Origin: Candidatus Alloenteromonas pullistercoris
GTDB lineage: Bacteria > Bacillota_I > Bacilli_A > RFN20 > CAG-826
Reading direction: 5' to 3'
DNA: 64,000 bases
Assembly: GCA_017694295.1 (NCBI GenBank)
Contig: JADINA010000019.1
Span: forward strand, 1 to 64,000
Shown: piece after piece, positions 1 to 7,290 of the stretch
Layout: every line of letters begins with the position of its first letter
Numbering within the stretch: position 1 is the first letter of the stretch
Program-made: the position numbers and the translations under genes
Notes under the pieces: model-generated
Told to the model about the DNA's origin: nothing
Databases searched by the model: none
The model's input: only the letters and a program-made list of their open reading frames with translations

Positions 1-478
1 TCTGCCTTGGTCGGACAAGGTCCCGGAAGAGCTTAGGTTCTGACTTTTCGCCGCAGGAGTTTGCCTGCCGTGCGCAGGAGAACTCCTGTTTTAATTTTAC
101 CCGCATCAAAAAAAGCCCGATTTTATCGGACGCATAATTTAATTTGAGGATACGATCCGTCCTTGTAGGCAAACCCTTCCTCGGCCCCCTCCTCTTCGCC
201 GCCGCGTCGGCGTCGGCGCTTCTGTAGCTGTAGTAGAGCTTCCTCTTTCTGCAGTAAGCCCTCTTCGTGCATTTGCTGCAGACGTAGAGGCCCGGCCTGC
301 ACCTCGGGGCGGTTGGGTTCTTGACGGTCGACCTGGAGGTGATCTCCCGGCATATCGCCGACTTCGAGAACCCGGTGTCCTCGGCGATCTTCGATGGGGG
401 CAGCCCGCTTTCCAGGGCCGCTTGTATCCGGACGCGGTCGCTGATTCCGATCCGTCGCCGCTTCGGTTTGTCAACCAT
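1..478 (-). CDS. Partial IS30-family-like transposase, N-terminal part
   Basis: The minus strand is open from an ATG at 478 to the left edge with no stop, so the gene is cut by the window. The first 45 or so residues are basic and carry a helix-turn-helix of the IS30/Tra8 type, with the motifs PPSKIAEDTGFSKSAICREI. A Cys/Lys/Arg-rich stretch follows (CSKCTKRAYCRKRK), and then an SR-like linker. IS30 transposases have this N-terminal order before a C-terminal DDE domain, which lies outside the window if present. The part beyond about residue 115 does not look typical, so the copy may be decayed. The gene lies beside A/T-rich defence-like genes, in keeping with mobile DNA. Family call moderate; intactness unknown. 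Confidence 0.6.
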   Translation of the reverse strand, partial: MVDKPKRRRIGISDRVRIQAALESGLPPSKIAEDTGFSKSAICREITSRSTVKNPTAPRCRPGLYVCSKCTKRAYCRKRKLYYSYRSADADAAAKRRGPRKGLPTRTDRILKLNYASDKIGLFLMRVKLKQEFSCARQANSCGEKSEPKLFRDLVRPRQ

Positions 479-655
479 AAGGCATTTCTTTCCGCGCCCG
501 GCGGGCAGGATTATGCTAGCAAAAACAGGCAATCGGGGAAATCGCGAAAGCGACCGAAGGTTTTTACATCGTTTTCATCGAGCGTAAAGATGACTTTGTC
601 ATTTTAGGGTTTGTTAGTTTATGGCTGGGAAATATAGAGAAATGAAAATAGAAAG

Positions 656-679
656 TGTTATACTTTTTTGATAGTGAGG
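656..679 (+). promoter_or_regulatory. Extended -10 promoter and RBS of the HTH/DGQHR/Dam operon
   Basis: TGT-TATACT at 656-664 fits an extended -10 element. GAGG at 676-679 lies 8 nt before the ATG at 688 and decides that start over the upstream TTG/ATG-like codons. No convincing -35 is seen. Confidence 0.5.
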
Positions 680-687
680 CTTCGATA

Positions 688-885
688 ATGGATTATCCAA
701 AACTCATCAAAAAGCTTCGGGAAAAGCTTGTTGTTTCCCAAACTGAATTGGCCGAAATATTCGGCTGCGCTTTTGCTTCAGTTAACAGATGGGAAAACGG
801 AATCCACGAACCGACATTTAAAATGAAGCGGAAAATCCTATCTCTCTGCAAAAAACATGGAATTGTGGTGGAGGAATCAAAATGA
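688..885 (+). CDS. Small Xre-type helix-turn-helix regulator
   Basis: This 65-residue protein is almost wholly a Cro/CI-type HTH: KLIKKLREKLVVSQTELAEIF, then ASVNRWENGIHEPT, the usual recognition helix and WE-N-G-P signature. The ATG at 688 is chosen because GAGG lies 8 nt upstream. It overlaps the next gene by 4 nt (ATGA at 882-885), so the two are translationally coupled. Single-domain regulators of this sort commonly control restriction-modification or defence operons (C-protein-like role); that role is inferred here from position as first gene. The coding sequence is A/T-rich like the following three genes and unlike the G+C-rich bulk of the window. Confidence 0.8.
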   Translation: MDYPKLIKKLREKLVVSQTELAEIFGCAFASVNRWENGIHEPTFKMKRKILSLCKKHGIVVEESK

Positions 886-3161
886 CAACCTGGGAAAAAC
901 TAGTAACCGATGAAGCATTGAACGAAGTGGTTAAAGTCAGGAAGCCTACAGCAATTCAAGAAAAAGTAATGGAGGGCGATATTTCCGTCAAAGAAGCTGA
1001 CGGATGGACCGTTGTTAAGAGCTATGTGAACCGTTCTGCGTTAATGGAGAAGCCAAAACCAATTGGAGATGCTTTTGAAGATGAAGTTTGGATGATTTTC
1101 CAAAGAATGGGCTTTAAGGTCATGAATTCTGATCGAAAATTCAAACTCGAATATTCATCAGGGCTAACAAAACAAATCGACGTTGTCGCAATTGATGATG
1201 AAGTCTGCCTTTTGATTGAATGCAAAGCAACCGCTCAAGAAGGCAATAATCATCAATGGAAAACTGATTTAGAGGCTATTAATGGCTTCAGAGAAAAACT
1301 TTTTGCGGAGATTAGAACCCAGTACCCAAACAGAAAATGCAAATATATTTTTGCGACCAAAAATTATGTGATTGGCGATCAGGATGCAAAGAGAATGGCC
1401 GATTTCCAAATTGCAAATTTCGACTATGAAACGGTTCAGTATTATGCGCAACTTGTTGATCATCTTGGCCAAGCCGCAAAATATCAATTGCTAGGTAATA
1501 TTTTTGCCAAGCAGACCATCTCATCTTTAGATGAAAAAGTCCCCGCAATCGAGGGAAAGATGGGCGGTCTTACATACTATTCTTTTGTAATCGAGCCAGC
1601 TCGCTTGTTAAAAATCGCCTATATCCTTCATAGAAACAAGGCTAATCATAGGATGATGCCTACATATCAACGCCTAATTAAAAAAGATAGATTAAAGGCA
1701 ATTCGCGAGTACGTTAATCAAGGCGGTTATTTCCCAAATTCTTTGATTGTTTCCATTGATTCAAATGGCAGAGGCGTTCGATTTGATGCAGCGCAAGCTA
1801 GAAATGGTAATTGCCCATCGCGTATCGGTACCCTTCATTTGCCGAAACAATATCAAAGCGTTTATGTTATCGACGGGCAACATAGACTATACGGATATTC
1901 CGAAACACAATGGGCCGATAAGAATTCCATTCCTGTTGTTGCTTTCGTTGATTTACCGAAAGAAGACCAGGTCAAGATGTTTATGGATATCAACCAAAAT
2001 CAAAAGCCTGTGTCAAAATCACTGCGCAACACTCTCAACATCGATCTCCTTTGGAATTCGGAATCTTATGCTGACAGGCTGGAAGCCCTCATGCTCAATA
2101 TTGGCCAAGAACTGGGCGAAGATCCGCGCTCACCCCTCTTTGGCAGAATAGTCACTGGAGAAGATACCACATCCGGGAAAAGGTGCATCACTCTCGACTA
2201 CATCAAAGAAGCTTTGAAACAATCTCATTTCTTTAACACATACAAGAAAAAGAAAAATGAGGTACAAACCGTTGGTACATTTGACAAAATGGACAACGAT
2301 CAAACGTTTGAAACGCTCTTCCCCTTCCTCACCAAAAGTTTTCAGACGGTAAAGGAGTATTGCTCTGAAGAATGGGAAAAAGGCCAAGATGGTTTTTTGA
2401 CAATCAACAATTGCACTTATGCAATTCTTCGTATTTTCGACGATATTGCAAACATTGAACTTGCGAAGGCGGGAAAAAATAAAATCGATGATCCAAATGC
2501 CTTCTACTCAGAATGTGAGCCGCTGCTAATCGACCTTTGCGATACCATCAACCATCTAGACGATGAAGCAATCAATGTCATCAAGACCAGTAAGGGCGGA
2601 AGCGCAAAGAAAGACTCATGGAGAAAACTTCAGGTCGCCTTCCACAACATGTATCCTGAGTTCACAAACGAGGAACTGGAAAAGTTCATTCAGGAAAACT
2701 GCGTTAACAACGATGATGAATCCGACGACTTGTTAAGCAAAATTCTTGCCGCATTCAAAGAGAAACTTTGGAGTTCTTTCCCAGACAAAGGGAAATGGAT
2801 CTGGGATTATGCCCCGGAAAGCGTTCGTGATGCTTTGATAGCAAAAACTGCCATAGAAAACTCGAAAAGAGAAAACCGGGGTATTCTAGAAAAAGCCGAC
2901 CCATGGGAATTTGTGTCCTATCCGGAAATTCTAGAAATTGTTAAATATGGTTCGAATTGGTCCACTTTCGCCTCTTCGATTTTCGATGCTAACGGTTCGT
3001 CTATTAACAAAATGGAAGCCCTGTCTCTCATTAAAAATTTAGGAAGCTACAAGAATAAGTTGAGTAGTGCCCAGCATATTGTTTCGAGCCAATACCAAGA
3101 GATTAAAAAGATCTTCGAAAAATATGCTCAGTCTATCGATGCATCTACTACAGAGGAATAA
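882..3161 (+). CDS. Nuclease-like domain fused to a DGQHR (DndB-like) domain protein
   Basis: 759 residues. The N-terminal third has a PD-(D/E)xK nuclease-like core: a helix with GDAFEDEVWMIFQRMGF near residues 62-80, then QIDVVA with Asp100 and ECK at Glu113-Lys115, as in Mrr/RecB-type endonucleases. The middle holds the DGQHR motif at residues 331-335 (VYVIDGQHRLYGYS), followed by a ParB-like MFMDINQNQKPVSKSL segment, which is the signature of DndB/DGQHR proteins. The C-terminal 300 residues are helical and not recognised. DGQHR proteins are known from phosphorothioation (Dnd) systems, but no dndCDE genes lie nearby; instead the next gene is a Dam-type methylase 2 nt downstream. The likely role is DNA recognition and cleavage in a restriction-like system. 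Domain calls are good; function is inferred. Confidence 0.8.
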   Translation: MTTWEKLVTDEALNEVVKVRKPTAIQEKVMEGDISVKEADGWTVVKSYVNRSALMEKPKPIGDAFEDEVWMIFQRMGFKVMNSDRKFKLEYSSGLTKQIDVVAIDDEVCLLIECKATAQEGNNHQWKTDLEAINGFREKLFAEIRTQYPNRKCKYIFATKNYVIGDQDAKRMADFQIANFDYETVQYYAQLVDHLGQAAKYQLLGNIFAKQTISSLDEKVPAIEGKMGGLTYYSFVIEPARLLKIAYILHRNKANHRMMPTYQRLIKKDRLKAIREYVNQGGYFPNSLIVSIDSNGRGVRFDAAQARNGNCPSRIGTLHLPKQYQSVYVIDGQHRLYGYSETQWADKNSIPVVAFVDLPKEDQVKMFMDINQNQKPVSKSLRNTLNIDLLWNSESYADRLEALMLNIGQELGEDPRSPLFGRIVTGEDTTSGKRCITLDYIKEALKQSHFFNTYKKKKNEVQTVGTFDKMDNDQTFETLFPFLTKSFQTVKEYCSEEWEKGQDGFLTINNCTYAILRIFDDIANIELAKAGKNKIDDPNAFYSECEPLLIDLCDTINHLDDEAINVIKTSKGGSAKKDSWRKLQVAFHNMYPEFTNEELEKFIQENCVNNDDESDDLLSKILAAFKEKLWSSFPDKGKWIWDYAPESVRDALIAKTAIENSKRENRGILEKADPWEFVSYPEILEIVKYGSNWSTFASSIFDANGSSINKMEALSLIKNLGSYKNKLSSAQHIVSSQYQEIKKIFEKYAQSIDASTTEE

Positions 3162-3163
3162 CT

Positions 3164-3994
3164 ATGGAACCAATTCTTAAATGGGCAGGAGGAAAACGCC
3201 AGCTCTTAAAAGAATTGCTCAAACACGTTTCGAAAAACGATTTACAAACACACACATATTTCGAGCCATTTATTGGCGGTGGTGCTCTCTTCCTGTACCT
3301 TGCGCCAACAACAGCGGTAATCAATGATGTCAATGTTGAACTCGTAGGAATGTACACGGTTATCCGCGAACAGCCAGAACAACTTATTGAGCAATTAAAA
3401 ATATATAAAGAAGGCTATCCGAATAATTACGAGGAAATACGTTCATTAGATAGAAACCCTGACTTTTCTGAAGTTTCTCAAGTAATCCGGGCTGCTCGTT
3501 TTATATACCTGAACAAAACGTGCTACAATGGTTTATATAGAGTTAACTCACAAGGTTATTTTAATGTGCCAATGGGGAAATATAAAAACCCGGACATCGT
3601 CAACGAATTTAGAATCAGAAAACTTAGCGAATATCTCAAGAACAACAAAGTTAAAATTTCTAACGTCGACTTCGAAAAGGCGGTGAAATCAGCTAAGGCT
3701 GGGGATTTTATTTATTTCGATCCTCCTTATGATTATGAAACAACTGGATTTACCACATATTCAGCCGATGGCTTTACTAGAGAAGATCTTGAACGGCTAA
3801 AACATTCGTGCGATACATTAATAAATAAAGGGTGCATTGTAATGGTCAGTAACAATGACACGTCTTTCGTTAATCAATTGTTTTCTGACGACAATTATCA
3901 AATAAGTCACATCGAAGCTAACAGGTTTATTAATTGTGATGGACAAAAACGCACCAAAGCCAAGGAGGTCATTATTTATGGCAGAAAGAACTGA
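3164..3994 (+). CDS. D12-class (Dam/DpnM-like) DNA adenine N6-methyltransferase
   Basis: 276 residues, the usual length of the D12 family. Motif X/I is WAGGK (residues 6-10) with FIGGGALF near residue 37 for S-adenosylmethionine binding, and the catalytic motif IV is DPPY at residues 186-189. The enzyme should methylate the N6 of adenine in a short site such as GATC, but the site cannot be read from the sequence. Only 2 nt separate it from the nuclease-DGQHR gene, and its 3' end overlaps the next gene by 17 nt. This points to a methylase that protects host DNA from, or marks DNA for, the upstream nuclease-like protein. The RBS is GAGGAA just before the ATG. Confidence 0.9.
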   Translation: MEPILKWAGGKRQLLKELLKHVSKNDLQTHTYFEPFIGGGALFLYLAPTTAVINDVNVELVGMYTVIREQPEQLIEQLKIYKEGYPNNYEEIRSLDRNPDFSEVSQVIRAARFIYLNKTCYNGLYRVNSQGYFNVPMGKYKNPDIVNEFRIRKLSEYLKNNKVKISNVDFEKAVKSAKAGDFIYFDPPYDYETTGFTTYSADGFTREDLERLKHSCDTLINKGCIVMVSNNDTSFVNQLFSDDNYQISHIEANRFINCDGQKRTKAKEVIIYGRKN

Positions 3995-4433
3995 GTTTCC
4001 TTTTCCTCAAGCGGACGATTTTAACAAAGTCGTCACAATACTGAACGTTGAGGACGAAAACAAGTTGAACGACAAGAAGTCGTTGTGCATGTTGCTTGGG
4101 AATGTAACCGAAAGACAGGTCCAGTACTATATTTCTGCGTGCCAGTATCTCGGTTTAGTTTCGGCTGATAAAAAATACACTGATTTAGGAGATGAAATTA
4201 GGAGTTTGGGCGAAGATCAGCAATTCGTCCAATTAGCAAGGCTAGTGATTTCTAAAGACATTTTTGGAACCGTGTATTTTTCAGAAAAAAGTCTCGGCTG
4301 CAAGTACTCTAGAGAAGACATTATTGAAATCATGCACGATCACAATCTAGGTTTTGAAAGCGACGAGATGTTTAAAAGGCGTGCCCAGACCGTTCTGAAA
4401 TGGGTTGAATGGATTAACGATAAATTTGATTAG
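3978..4433 (+). CDS. Winged-helix-like protein of the Dam/DGQHR operon
   Basis: 151 residues, starting at the ATG at 3978, because AAGGAGG lies at 3961-3967 and an earlier in-frame ATG at 3936 has no RBS. The first half (LNDKKSLCMLLGNVTERQVQYYISACQYLGLV) reads like a winged-helix DNA-binding unit: helix, turn-helix, then YTDLGDEI as the wing. Similar small modules sit at the ends of some type II restriction enzymes and next to their methylases. No nuclease motif is visible. It overlaps the methylase gene by 17 nt, so it is the fourth gene of the operon. It could be the specificity or restriction accessory subunit. The family is not firmly recognised and the function is inferred from context. 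Confidence 0.6.
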   Translation: MAERTEFPFPQADDFNKVVTILNVEDENKLNDKKSLCMLLGNVTERQVQYYISACQYLGLVSADKKYTDLGDEIRSLGEDQQFVQLARLVISKDIFGTVYFSEKSLGCKYSREDIIEIMHDHNLGFESDEMFKRRAQTVLKWVEWINDKFD

Positions 4434-4523
4434 TTTTAAAAAAACGATAAAAAAGAAGGGGTTGCAGTCAACGCGCGAATTGTATCAATATCGTTGTGCC
4501 TTGCCACTTTGGGGAAAGACAAA

Positions 4524-4555
4524 GGGCCCGCATCACGCATGTGGGCTCTTTTTTT
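4524..4555 (+). terminator. Rho-independent terminator after the defence-like operon
   Basis: A 10-bp stem (4524-4533 with 4539-4548, two G-T pairs) with a 5-nt loop is followed by seven T. It closes the operon 90 nt after the last stop codon. Confidence 0.85.
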
Positions 4556-4966
4556 GCCAAAAGGCCGATGAAGCCCATTCTTCTTTGAACCTCGGTTTCC
4601 CGACAATAGTGGCTTAAGATTCCTGATTCCTCGACCCGGAAATAGCAAAAACGCCTATTCGCTTCGGTAAGGATGGCTTTTTGCCTTGCTTGTTCTTTGG
4701 CATTGGTTTTGTCTCAATTACGGGGCTTGCTTCGAACAGGAAAGCGGTTGGCATGGTTATAGTGACCTCGATGAGTTCTTCTCTTCCGAAGGGCATTTGG
4801 TAGAGTCGGCCGATATGGCTTCCATCCAGGCGATGCTAAACCGTGCATTGCAGACGACGACCGGCCTTCCCTGCCTCATGCAAAAGCAGGCTAATGCCGC
4901 CTTCCTTGGCCAAACCGCCTAATTTCGGCTTTGCCGCATAATAAGCAGTAAAAGGATCTTGGCAAA
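4556..4966. other. Gene-free stretch, possibly decayed sequence
   Basis: About 410 bp with no convincing gene. Short open frames on both strands (for example 4614-4796 minus and 4686-4922 plus) overlap each other, lack ribosome binding sites and match nothing I recognise. Decay of a former gene is possible but not shown. Confidence 0.4.
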
Positions 4967-4996
4967 ACTTACTTTGATAACAATACTAAAGTAACT
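4967..4996. promoter_or_regulatory. Inverted repeat upstream of the HTH-ART gene, candidate autoregulatory operator
   Basis: ACTTACTTTG (4967-4976) and TAAAGTAACT (4987-4996) form a dyad with 8 of 10 matches and a 10-nt spacer. It lies just upstream of the likely -10 (GATAAT at 5017-5022) of a gene whose own product starts with an HTH. Autorepression is an inference. Confidence 0.45.
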
Positions 4997-5030
4997 TTTA
5001 AACTGTGCATGCCGATGATAATATATAGGC

Positions 5031-5882
5031 ATGAAAGCAAACTTTTCTGTTAAAAAGGACGTGGAAGACGTCTGCGATTGCCTTCAAATAAGCGAAACCG
5101 AATTTGCCAATAACGCCAGCATGTCCTTAAAGACGCTGCGAGACGCCTGCAATGGAAAGTTCACAAATAAGACGCTTGAGAAGATATACAGTTCGATTTA
5201 CGAAGCCGGAATTCGCCTCAATGCCGCCAAGGTTGAACTGCTGGAAGAGCGAACGCAACCGGGGCACACCCTTCTATTTCACGGATCGAAAGGAGGCATT
5301 GATTGCCTTAGCGAAAACGGCTCGCGTCCAAATTGCGATTTTGGGCCCGGGTTTTATTGCTCGCAGCTTTATTCCTCCGCGCTTTGCTTCATCGAAACAT
5401 ACGATTATTCCTCAATCTACGTTTTGGATATCGACCTCGATGGGCTTTCGTGTGCGCATATCCCGCCTTCTCTGGATTGGATGATCATCGTTTGCTATTT
5501 CCGTCAAATGCTTAATAAGTACGAGGCTCACCCGGTTTTGAAGTCATCGCTTGAGAAAATCCGGGGAAAAGACGTCATCATCGCCCCAATCGCCGACAAC
5601 CGAATGTTTCAGATTATGCGCGAGTTTGGCGAAGGGAATATAACCGATGTCGAGGCGATCCATGCCCTTTCGGCTTCTCGATTAGGGTACCAATATGTCT
5701 TCAAGAGCAAAAATGCCTTAGAGCGAATCGTTTTTTCCGATAGGTTTTTCTGCTCGTCAAAGGAAAGGCAAAACTCCGCGCGGAACACGCTTGAAAGGAA
5801 AAGCGCCATCGATACGAAATTATTACTGGCCAAAAGGGAGTTTCGCGGGAAAGGCGTTTATGTCGATGAGGTATTAAAATGA
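5031..5882 (+). CDS. HTH-fused ADP-ribosyltransferase-like (DUF3990) protein, candidate toxin
   Basis: 283 residues. Residues 1-60 form an HTH-like helical unit (CDCLQISETEFANNASMS, LKTLRDACNGKF). From about residue 80 comes the DUF3990 signature: TLLFHGSKGGIDCL, then FGPGFYCSQLYSSALCF and YVLDIDLDGL. DUF3990 is regarded as an ADP-ribosyltransferase-fold family often found in toxin-antitoxin-like pairs. The stop overlaps the next start as ATGA (5879-5882), typical of a coupled toxin/antitoxin or effector/immunity pair. No good Shine-Dalgarno is seen: a -10-like GATAAT or TATATA ends 4-8 nt before the ATG, so the mRNA may be leaderless. An upstream dyad suggests autoregulation by the HTH part. 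Target and activity are unknown. Confidence 0.7.
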   Translation: MKANFSVKKDVEDVCDCLQISETEFANNASMSLKTLRDACNGKFTNKTLEKIYSSIYEAGIRLNAAKVELLEERTQPGHTLLFHGSKGGIDCLSENGSRPNCDFGPGFYCSQLYSSALCFIETYDYSSIYVLDIDLDGLSCAHIPPSLDWMIIVCYFRQMLNKYEAHPVLKSSLEKIRGKDVIIAPIADNRMFQIMREFGEGNITDVEAIHALSASRLGYQYVFKSKNALERIVFSDRFFCSSKERQNSARNTLERKSAIDTKLLLAKREFRGKGVYVDEVLK

Positions 5883-6379
5883 GGGAATTCGACGCTGATG
5901 GGCTAACTTTGGCCAAGTATCAAGCTGAGATATTTTCCGCCTCGGTGATCAAGGCGCCTTGTTCATCGCCCGTTTTTCTGCGCCGATTCTTCAGCAGCGA
6001 CTTCGCCAAGAAACTCGACCATATGGCAATCGCCTTTCTTTCCCTTGACGTGGATGAGGCCTTTTGCTCTTTGGCTAATGAATTTGGCGAATCCTCATAC
6101 GGAAAGGAGAGATACCCGGCGGAAGCCCTTTACTGGGTTGGCTATATCACCCGCTACATCTCCTATACACGATGCTGCTCCTCGTTTTTCGTCTATAAGA
6201 CCTTCCCAATGCGGCTATTGGTCGATTGCTACCCTGGCTTCCATACCCAGAGCGAGGAGTGGGCCATCGATAGGCTGTTATCGAAAGTGGGCAAAACCGA
6301 AGAGCATTTCGATCCCAACGCCCGCCTTAAGGAAATCCTTAGGAGGAGAAGAGGCTATGGCGATAAGACAAAGCCTTAG
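5879..6379 (+). CDS. Partner protein of the DUF3990 gene, possible antitoxin
   Basis: 166 residues that I do not recognise. The protein is largely helical with aromatic-rich segments (ALYWVGYITRYISYTR, PMRLLVDCYPGFHTQS) and a basic tail (LRRRRGYGDKTKP). No signal peptide or membrane segment is present. Start ATG 5879 overlaps the previous stop, so expression depends on the HTH-ART gene. In such two-gene units the second product is usually the neutralising partner; this is inference from layout only. The gene stops 20 nt before the stop of the convergent FtsK-like gene. Confidence 0.6.
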   Translation: MREFDADGLTLAKYQAEIFSASVIKAPCSSPVFLRRFFSSDFAKKLDHMAIAFLSLDVDEAFCSLANEFGESSYGKERYPAEALYWVGYITRYISYTRCCSSFFVYKTFPMRLLVDCYPGFHTQSEEWAIDRLLSKVGKTEEHFDPNARLKEILRRRRGYGDKTKP

Positions 6380-6399
6380 GTTTGCGGTTTGACAAAGGC

Positions 6400-7032
6400 C
6401 TATTCCCGGCCTTTAAGGCGATAGACGATGAGATGCCATTCGCCATAATCCTCTTCTCCGATCGCCTCGATCGCCGTTTTCAGGTTTTCTTGCCACGGCT
6501 TCGAGAAATAGCCTTGCTCGAAGGGGTTTTGGTTACCGTAATAGCAAATGGCGAGGAAATCGAATATCGCCCTCACCTGTGTTGACGAAAGCAAAAGGTG
6601 GGGGACTTGGGACGTGCATACGAGGTGGACGTTGGCTTTTTTGCAGCTGGTTCTGTCGCAAAGGCTTAATAGCCTATCGCCTATATCGTTGTCCTCGTCT
6701 TTCTCATCCGCTTCCTTTAGCCAATTCAGCCGATGCGAAAACTCCTCGAAAATGACGTATACTGGCGGGAATTCGGCTTCCTTGTTTTCCTTTATGGCCA
6801 AAAGGCGGGATTCCATGAGGCTGGTTGCTTCGTCTTCATCGTAAGGGCGGATGTTTGTTCCGTTTAGTAGACGCCTATATTCAAACTCTTTTGGGTCATC
6901 GATGTAGATGTTGGCTTCCGAATCGCTATTTTGGGTGATTTTCTTTATTAGGGCCTTTAGGAAATAGGTCTTGCCGGTTCCGGTTTCCCCGGCAACCAAC
7001 AAGTTGCTTGAGATGTCAAACGACATATCCAT
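6400..7032 (-). CDS. Short FtsK/SpoIIIE-like P-loop ATPase
   Basis: 210 residues with Walker A GETGTGKT (about residues 16-23) and a Walker B-like PPVYVIFEEFSH near residue 95, then a CTSQVPHLLLSS sensor-like segment. This is the order of the FtsK/HerA translocase motor core. It lacks the membrane, coiled-coil and gamma domains of housekeeping FtsK (700 or more residues), so it resembles the small motors carried by conjugative or defence islands, or a truncated gene. The start at 7032 is backed by AAGGAGGA 8 nt upstream on the minus strand. It is convergent with the ART pair and divergent from the AAA_14 gene. Substrate is probably DNA; its role is unknown. Confidence 0.65.
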   Translation of the reverse strand: MDMSFDISSNLLVAGETGTGKTYFLKALIKKITQNSDSEANIYIDDPKEFEYRRLLNGTNIRPYDEDEATSLMESRLLAIKENKEAEFPPVYVIFEEFSHRLNWLKEADEKDEDNDIGDRLLSLCDRTSCKKANVHLVCTSQVPHLLLSSTQVRAIFDFLAICYYGNQNPFEQGYFSKPWQENLKTAIEAIGEEDYGEWHLIVYRLKGRE

Positions 7033-7188
7033 GTTGTCTTCCTCCTTGTTGTTTTACTGCGTTAATCATTATTGGGTCGCTTATTCGGAAAAAGAAAGGA
7101 AAACCATTCGCGTTAACCATGGTCCCCCCTTTTTTAAGTTCGGCCGTTTTACAAAGATAATGAACAATTTTATATGTTCTGTCGGCTA

Positions 7189-7250
7189 GTGCCCCGAAAT
7201 TCTTTGAAAAACGGGGCACTTTGCCCCCTTTTGCAACGAAAAACGGGGCA
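7189..7250. repeat. Three CGGGGCA elements, two as an inverted and two as a direct repeat
   Basis: GTGCCCCG (7189-7196) pairs with CGGGGCAC (7212-7219), and a further copy, CGGGGCA at 7244-7250, shares the prefix GAAAAA with the second. They lie right upstream of the -35 of the AAA_14 gene and are well placed for a regulator. No T-run follows, so it is not a terminator. Confidence 0.5.
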
Positions 7251-7255
7251 GTAAC

Positions 7256-7284
7256 TTGATGTTGGATCTTTTTGACTTTATAAT
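7256..7284 (+). promoter_or_regulatory. Promoter TTGATG-17-TATAAT giving a leaderless AAA_14 mRNA
   Basis: TTGATG at 7256-7261 and TATAAT at 7279-7284 are spaced by 17 nt. The ATG at 7291 is only 6 nt after the -10, so transcription should begin at or next to the start codon. No Shine-Dalgarno sequence is present. Confidence 0.7.
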
Positions 7285-7290
7285 TTTGCC

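Noticed and set aside
123-474. Arg-rich open frames on the minus strand at 123-353 and 139-474
   Set aside because: They are other-frame shadows of the IS30-like transposase frame (478 to the left edge), which has the HTH motif and no stop.
882-4433. Classical Dnd phosphorothioation or BREX system
   Set aside because: Only a DGQHR domain is shared with DndB. No dndA/C/D/E, PglX, PglZ or BrxC-type gene is present in the window.
4614-4922. Small open frames on both strands in the 4.5-5.0 kb spacer
   Set aside because: They overlap each other, lack RBS and composition typical of genes here, and match no family known to me.
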